From contig NC_045146.1 in the NCBI RefSeq assembly GCF_008831285.2, positions 2,942,001 through 3,006,000 on the forward strand: DNA of 64,000 nucleotides. The letters run 5' to 3'. The notes under the pieces are model-generated. The model did not search any database. It worked only from the letters and a program-made list of their open reading frames with translations, and was not told the origin of the DNA. The position numbers and the translations under genes were made by a program. Every line of letters begins with the position of its first letter. Positions within the stretch are counted from its first letter, which is position 1. The stretch is from Nymphaea colorata. Taxonomy: Eukaryota > Streptophyta > Magnoliopsida > Nymphaeales > Nymphaeaceae. Shown here in pieces: positions 58,801 to 64,000 of the stretch.

Positions 58801-61800
58801 TATGAGCCGTTGGAACTAGTCCAACGGCTAGTTCAGTCTTCTCTCTTGTATAAATAAGAATACTATTCATTGTACAGATTCAAGCTGTTGTGTACAACAT
58901 TTATCTATTCATTTGAATAAAGATTATACTTTTTACTTGGCCTTAGTGCCTATTCTGTTGTATGTTCCATTAGTGACTGTTGCAATCACATTTTCATAAA
59001 TATTATTGTATTAACTTATAAACCATATGATATTAGTTTCATATTGGAACTAATAATCACAGAGCACTCAACCTACTACTAGGTTCTCTGCCAGAAAAGT
59101 TGCAACTGCCACTCCTTTTTACCTCCATCTTTTCCTTTGGGCCTAAAGTTAGCCACATCTGGTCCTACATTAGGATCAGTAGTGAATCACTAATGGGAAG
59201 CTATAAATCCTCATTATCCTCAACCTCAAAGGGTTCACCATATTCATCTCTACATCTTCGTTTTGTCAAATTTTTTTTACTAGAAATTTTCAATCATTTG
59301 ATGGTATTGGAAAGGTCCACGCGACAACATTGTCATGTGTCCCAACTAGAGATCCCCATAGACATCATATTTCTCATAAAACTACATGTCATGCTTAACT
59401 AATGATCAACTTCAACACAAATGCACCAATGGCATAGAGAGTCCATGTGAACGGTTCTTGTCAAAATACCATAATTCATAGTAAAAACTAAAAAACAAGA
59501 TTGTAGCCTTGTACACCTTTCACAGGGAAAGGCACCTCCTAGAAACAGAATAAGCAGAAGCCTCTTTTCCCAACATGAGTATTTATTTCTCATGCACGGC
59601 TTTGACATCAAATTTAAGTTTTCCTCCTCAAAACAGCAACACTCGCCTCTACATTGCTCTTCAGACTTGGGATTGAAGTGTTTCCAAAAACTCAAAATGC
59701 AGAAATCGAGGTTCAGGCCCCCTTAAATTTCCAGATAGGCCATAGCTCGTAATATGGTGTGATACAGATATATTACACCTAAACAGGTATAGAGGTGCCC
59801 AATAATGCATCATGATCACTACATTACGTATCAGATGACACCAAATGCTATGATATGATATCTGCAAGATTCTTGTAAGTTTGACAAATTTTTTCATCAA
59901 AAAGGTCCTTGTATGAAGAGTTTTCATTATTCCTCTTAATAGAACTTAAACTGATTTCTTGCAGGAATAAATCTTCCTTTATTTTTTTGGCCACATTAGT
60001 TAAAGCACTTATACATGAGAGATAGGTTCACAGTATGTATTAAGTAACATGGGTACATCATTTGTGCTCACATACCTGTGTCATGCAGAGACACATGGAC
60101 GCAGTTAATTGTTCCATACCAGGTACGTCTGAATCCATACTGACTCGTTTCTTTTTCCTGAGTTTAAAGTTCTGTCTTTTTTCATAAACCTGATCCCCAG
60201 AAAAAGGATGCCACTTCTTCCATGAACTGCAGCTTGCACTAGCCTCTGGTAGCCTGCTACGACCTCTGACAACTAACCGCTAATTCCAGAAACAGGCTGC
60301 ATTTTTCTGGTAATCAGCGGCCACCCTCTAACAAGGTTGTAACTTGTAATGCATTATTTTTAGTTTTGCTTCTACTTTTGTTTATCTATTTCACCTTAAT
60401 CTTTGTTTTCAGATTTTCCAACGAAATAAGAATTTAAAGAGTTCTTTTGTTTAGTTTTTCATGTTTTACAGTTGGAGTTGGTTTTACCTCCTTTTTTTAA
60501 ACCCTTTACTTTCTTTGAAATCCCTACTTTTTGTTCTCCACAAGTTTTAAAAATCCATTTCTTTGATCTTTTGTGGCATAGGATTTTTATTGCTGTGTAC
60601 ATTTTATAAATGTAAACATGGTTTAAAAGAAATCATAGTTCAAAAGTTTCTAAAGCTTCTGTTCACTAATCTCTGACACAGCATTATCTTCTAGAGCTGT
60701 TCACTAATCTCTGTCACAGCACTGTGTTTGATCATGACAAGCTCAGCCTAGTGCTCTATTTGCACAAGCTGAGCACAAAACAGTCAACTGCACAAGCCTG
60801 ACCTCAAGAAAGGTTTCCCTCTTATTCCGATTTTGCTGCACTATTTGTTTAGTTTTCACGGTTTAAGCTTTATTTTTCTTTATTTTTCTGCATATTATTC
60901 ATTTTATACAACATAAATTTTGTGAACTGTTGGATGGCTTTATCTTTTTTCTATTAAGTGTTGATTGTTATCAGTTAGTTACTCAGCCATGTGTATTGTT
61001 CTTGATTACAGGTTGCCTATTGTAATATGGTGCACAAAGGAAATGGAAAAGCAGATCGTATAGAAAAGCAGATCGTATAGACACACACTCCTGGCCATAC
61101 CCCTGCATTCATATTTCTTGAAAGTGCTGTGTCATAACCTATGTGCTTCTGATGCAAAGCATAACGATATTGAAAATATTTAGCTGTGAAAGCTAATTAA
61201 TGTCAAAAAGGCTCTTCCCAGTAATTTCTAATGCATAAGCTTTTGGTTGTACTTGTATGAGTTCATGCTATATGATAGCAAGAGTGTTATAGCAATGCAT
61301 CTTAATGTTGTGTAACGGATTGAGTTACATTTGCAGAGAGGAAGAGTGCATGTGATGACCAATGTTACTTCAAAATTCAAAGTAAAGGAAGGTTCTACAG
61401 ATGATCGACTTGGTTGAATCACTGGTTTAATGACATCAAATCTGCGTCAAAAGCATATAAATGGAAGCAGTATAAGGGTACTATTTTGCATATCTCAATA
61501 TGCTATATGAAAATGGGGTGCCTCCCTGAGGGGTTTCTTTATATCAATGTCAAACTAGTACAACCTTGATGATTTTTTATTTACTTAATTTTTATTTTTT
61601 TATTTTTTTCTAACACTTGCAATCAAGTATCTTCCTTGCATCCTGCACCTTATAATGAATAAAGAGGAATATTTGTTGAAGAACCTCATGAAATGGCAAA
61701 GGACTTCTGGCTGAGGCTTTTTGAAAAAAAAAAAAGGAAAATAGCAGCCAAAATAAAAGAAGAAAAAAATTGCTAAACTTAACTTGCACCATTTGTAAAA

Positions 61801-64000
61801 AGACGGAGTATTTTGCAAGAGCAGCATGTGTTTAAGTTTGCTGGTGAAACCATGTGAATAAGAGCAAACTGTACTTGCCTGTCATTCTTCACAGCTACCA
61901 TGCTTGCAACAACATCAGCAGACAGAGCATATATAGGACCATAAGCGTGAAGAAAATACTCTGAACCAAGCAAATAGGATAAAGGCTCATACCTGCAAGA
62001 AACAGACGATCATGGACATTGACTTGACTGGTTCAAAACTTATTGGGCAATGTTCAACTCTTAAACATAGAACTATGTCCTAAGCAACTTGATAACCATG
62101 ACAATAAGAAAGAACTGTGCTGTTGTGCAGCGCAACTTATATGAATTCCTACCATTTGAGCTTCGGATCAGTGAAAACTGGACCTTTTTTCATGCATCCC
62201 AGGTAAGTTAAAGGGTGGGACCGTTCCTTTGCCAAGAGTACTGATAAGCGATCTGGTAAGAAAAGGACATCATCAGAGATGATGGAAGATGAAACTCCAC
62301 TGACCTAGACTCTCGTATGAGCGCCAGTTGGTTGGTCACCATTGTGTGAAATCATCCAACTGATTCTAAATCTTGATTCAAGTGCAGTAACATAATCCTA
62401 TACGGATTTCCTCAGAAAGCATTTCAATGCACTACAAGTAGGCAGTTGTGAAAACAAGGTGAAATAGAAGATTCATAAGGTCAATTACCTGGCCTTAAAT
62501 AGATGTCATCATCAGCTTTAACATAGAAGTCAGCATCATAGAGTCCATAAGCAGATCTGAAGAACGCTAACCTAGAAAAGAAAGACTACGTAAGAGTTGT
62601 ATGTCTTGAGGACACAACTGCAAGTCCCCTGAGGCAGAAATCAAACAGCTCTCACGTTTTGTGAGGAAGGTTGCTGTACATTTCCTCGATGTCCAAAAGC
62701 ATGAAGTCATCATATTCCTCCACCTCCTTCCTGAGATCTGACATTTTCTTGGCATCACTGGTTTTGCCAATGACAAACCGGAATGCTAAACCTGTTGCTT
62801 CTTCTAAACTGCAGAGCAATTCATGTAATCAGAAAAAGAAAGACTGAAAAAAGACAAATTTTACCGACACAGCAAATAAACAAATGCTGGACATCCGTAA
62901 ATGTCTGGTAAAACAAGCATTACGTTTAGTCAAAAAACTAAAAAAAAAAAAAATTGACATTCCATTCATGATAAGTATCAGACAATTATTAGAACCACAC
63001 AAGATTCAAGTGTCCGCTACATGATTCCATTTCCAGATATACGTTCATAAATATTTATCGATGATACATATGCAGCAACAATGAATAGACGAAATATCTG
63101 TGCCAACTGCAAACTAACAATCCGTCACTCGGATGCAGGTCTTATCGTTGGATTCACAGTCAACAAGGAACAACCAAGAAAGTATAAGGGAAATATCGGT
63201 AGCCGATAATGAATGAGGGGATGTTGGAGATGAAGGTTTTCAAAAGCTGAGCATGTAGCGACAAGATTAGCATCTGCAATTTCGAGAAACGCCATTTTTT
63301 CTCAACTTGTTGTCCGACAACAAAAATATTAATAAATGAACAATCGTGGGGAAGCATGAGTTGAACGAGTTTTCGTTGTCTGAGAATAGCAATTTCAACC
63401 AAAAGGAGAACTAAAATGTGATCCAAGAAAGAACAGCCAGGATACATTGTCATAAAGAACTCTTTTTTCTCTAAGTGGACAAGCTCAGCGCTTCTAGCTA
63501 TGAAAATCAACAAAGTCCATACTCCGAAGGACAATCTTTTCAGCAACAACAGGTCACAGTTTCAATATCACATTTGCATATTATTCCCTATCAATCAGAA
63601 AAGAAAAGAAATTCTTCCACAAAAATTGCACAAATTACAGAAAAAGGAAAGGCAAAAACGAGAGATACAGGATCAGGAAATTTAGGCGAACAAGGTTACC
63701 GTTGAAGACCATCGTGATCGGAGGGCATCCATGTCTTCCTCAGGGATCTCCTCCTCCCGAACGACCCGAATCCCGTCTGGATCCCGACGAACCCCATCAC
63801 CTTATGCCGCTTCGCTCCCGTAACACTGAGCACGCCAGCAATCTGCTCAACTCCACCGCCAGAGACATCCGACAAGACCGACACGGTCCTCACCTCGAAC
63901 TCCTTGCACTTGTGGCCTGACGTCGGCCTCCACATTGCGAAGAGTCCAAAGACGATTCCGACGATGCCGACCGCGAAGCAGAAAAGTGAGATCGCCGGTC
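49855..64000 (-). CDS. GT31 beta-1,3-galactosyltransferase (5' end beyond the window)
   Basis: Minus-strand exons: 64000-63700 (partial), 62808-62656, 62571-62489, 62252-62153, 61992-61879, 50482-50340 and probably 49871-49855; 302 codons plus stop. Exon 1 encodes a signal anchor ([19 protein letters not shown]), a short stem and [19 protein letters not shown]. Exon 2 has [18 protein letters not shown]. Exon 3 holds the metal-binding DDD in [11 protein letters not shown]. Exon 4 has [18 protein letters not shown] and exon 5 [18 protein letters not shown]. Exon 6 has the EDV motif in [20 protein letters not shown] and ends AVWDIPTCS. This is a Golgi type II enzyme that adds galactose to arabinogalactan-protein or other glycans. 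It is close to Arabidopsis B3GALT12-14 and the HPGT group; I cannot choose between them. Intron 5 (11,396 bp) has a GC donor. The last exon is short and less certain. Confidence 0.88.
51541..51650. repeat. 35-bp tandem repeat in the TIR transposon
   Basis: About three copies of a 35-bp CT-rich unit starting TTCTGTCGCTGTTATCTTGC. The period is not a multiple of three, so the long low-complexity frames seen here in every phase are an artefact of the repeat. Confidence 0.85.
52636..52943 (+). pseudogene. Captured Mpv17/PMP22-family gene fragment
   Basis: The + frame reads [16 protein letters not shown], then [20 protein letters not shown] and [18 protein letters not shown], the C-terminal half of plant peroxisomal/mitochondrial membrane 22-kDa (Mpv17/PMP22) proteins. 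At about 52830-52850 the frame shifts and continues [17 protein letters not shown] to a stop at 52941-52943, again as in the family. The N-terminal half is missing. Because it lies wholly inside the TIR transposon at 51193-53724 it is best read as a captured and decaying host gene piece. A functional product is unlikely. Confidence 0.8.
53752..53764 (+). other. Primer-binding site of the copia element
   Basis: TGGTATTAGAGCC directly follows the LTR end. It corresponds to the initiator tRNA-Met site TGGTATCAGAGC with one substitution (T for C). Confidence 0.8.
54002..54890 (+). pseudogene. Copia gag with zinc knuckle, frameshifted
   Basis: It begins [20 protein letters not shown], then [20 protein letters not shown], and continues in other frames through [32 protein letters not shown] and [24 protein letters not shown] knuckle, [14 protein letters not shown], is encoded at 54839-54880. 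It would form the element's particle and bind its RNA. At least one stop and two frame changes break it. Confidence 0.85.
55148..55187 (+). pseudogene. Copia protease start, interrupted by a MITE
   Basis: [12 protein letters not shown] contains the aspartic-protease DSG motif. The frame resumes at 55600 after the inserted MITE, with [10 protein letters not shown] and onwards. Both sides belong to the same polyprotein, but they are separated by 404 bp of foreign DNA. Confidence 0.8.
55188..55591. mobile_element. hAT-like MITE in the copia protease region
   Basis: Exact 8-bp duplications TATGACAC flank it (55180-55187 and 55592-55599). The ends TTCTGTCACACGGGTAC and inverted CTATGTCACATAGGTAC are imperfect TIRs. 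It is rich in GTACGGGTA / TACCCGTACC words and has no coding capacity. Relatives lie in clathrin introns 2 and 12. Confidence 0.88.
55950..56760 (+). pseudogene. Copia integrase, degraded
   Basis: A zinc-binding region ([14 protein letters not shown]) is followed by the catalytic core: [19 protein letters not shown] with the first Asp, [14 protein letters not shown] with the second Asp, and [20 protein letters not shown] with the Glu. The longest intact part is 56368-56760, ending in GCKCFVLN and [14 protein letters not shown]. Stops at about 56144 and 56295 interrupt it. Confidence 0.85.
56761..57850 (+). pseudogene. Copia connector and reverse transcriptase, degraded
   Basis: After a hydrophilic linker ([19 protein letters not shown]) the reverse transcriptase survives in pieces: [20 protein letters not shown] at about 57515-57575 and the active-site motif [10 protein letters not shown] at about 57661-57690. 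Stops and frame changes lie between them. Confidence 0.8.
57880..58450 (+). pseudogene. Copia RNase H, degraded, with a 36-bp duplication
   Basis: Pieces read [40 protein letters not shown] and [16 protein letters not shown], the copia RNase H pattern. A 36-bp unit starting GGGAGTATTTATGGCTTCTT is duplicated in tandem at about 58050-58121, adding twelve codons ahead of the domain. Confidence 0.8.
58591..58603 (+). other. Polypurine tract of the copia element
   Basis: The purine-rich AGTTTAAGGGGGGG run abuts the 3' LTR start TGTTAAG, as required for plus-strand priming. Confidence 0.75.
58604..58996 (+). repeat. 3' LTR of the copia element
   Basis: An intact 393-bp LTR, TGTTAAG...TTTTCA, followed by the TAAAT duplication. 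It contains a perfect hairpin CCAACGGCTC/GAGCCGTTGG near 58790-58815 and a TATA-like TGTATAAATAAG near 58850. It preserves the un-inserted sequence at the point where the 5' LTR was hit. Confidence 0.92.
59002..61878. other. Remaining part of GT31 intron 5, no gene seen
   Basis: Mostly AT-rich. It holds a diverged tandem repeat at about 60663-60725 (GTTCACTAATCTCTG(A/T)CACAGCA twice), a 17-bp tandem duplication at about 61047-61080 (GAAAAGCAGATCGTATA), and a decayed piece of the GTACCC/CTATGTGA MITE family at about 61080-61150. No exon of another gene is recognisable. Confidence 0.5.

Larger units (their letters stand above)
50877..58996 (+). mobile_element. Ty1/copia retrotransposon, near full length but decayed
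   Basis: It starts TGTTAAG and ends TTTTCA, and is flanked by the exact 5-bp duplication TAAAT (50872-50876 and 58997-59001). The order is 5' LTR, PBS (TGGTATTAGAGCC at 53752), gag, protease, integrase, reverse transcriptase, RNase H, purine tract, 3' LTR, which is the copia order. Stops and frameshifts throughout mean it cannot move alone. Two younger insertions sit inside it: a TIR transposon in the 5' LTR and a MITE in the protease. Without them the element is about 5.2 kb, a normal copia size. Confidence 0.92.
50483..61878 (-). other. 11.4-kb GC-AG intron of the GT31 gene
   Basis: On the minus strand exon 5 ends GACAG and the intron begins GCAAGT, the classic AG|GCAAGT form of the rare GC donor. 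Exon 6 follows TTCTTTCAG. The codon phase (AG|T, Ser) joins the protein exactly as the family requires. The intron holds the copia element at 50877-58996, inserted antisense to the gene. The bases outside it are described separately. Confidence 0.85.

Overview
This is nuclear DNA from a flowering plant. Coding sequence is split into many short exons by AT-rich introns with GT/AG borders, and much of the rest is LTR retrotransposons and small terminal-inverted-repeat (TIR) elements of plant type. No CRISPR, operon or bacterial feature is present. I see no sign of an undescribed biological system. The value of the window lies in three host genes, two of which are easy to miss, and in unusually clear nested transposition.

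Host genes. (1) 4759-7422 (+): a two-exon homologue of PLASTID DIVISION1 (PDV1), the outer-envelope chloroplast-division protein. Its 273-aa product almost equals the length of the Arabidopsis protein and keeps the C-terminal glycine. (2) 19789-37812 (+): a complete 30-exon clathrin heavy chain gene whose exon phases all close, giving a 1708-aa product. (3) 49855 to beyond 64000 (-): a GT31 beta-1,3-galactosyltransferase. Its first exon runs off the right edge. Exon 5 uses a GC donor, and exon 6 lies 11.4 kb away. Genes 2 and 3 converge on an intergenic stretch of about 12 kb.

Mobile DNA, left to right: a short repeat present three times (60-770); an internally deleted Ty3/gypsy element (8637-11501, -) with a TAA-flanked MITE inside its integrase region; a decayed CACTA (En/Spm) element (about 11955-14700); MITEs at 16356-16764, 17555-17931 and 18168-18512; MITEs in clathrin introns 2, 7 and 12; two degraded copia remnants (about 40230-41000 + and 41885-43655 -); and a near-complete Ty1/copia element (50877-58996, +) inside the giant GT31 intron.

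That copia element is itself broken twice. A 2.5-kb TIR transposon sits in its 5' LTR and carries a frameshifted fragment of an Mpv17/PMP22-family gene. A 404-bp hAT-like MITE sits in its protease region. Both insertions and the copia element have target-site duplications I could read directly, so the order of events is clear.

The three host genes have no evident functional link: organelle division, vesicle-coat formation and Golgi glycosylation. They look like ordinary neighbours in a repeat-rich chromosome.
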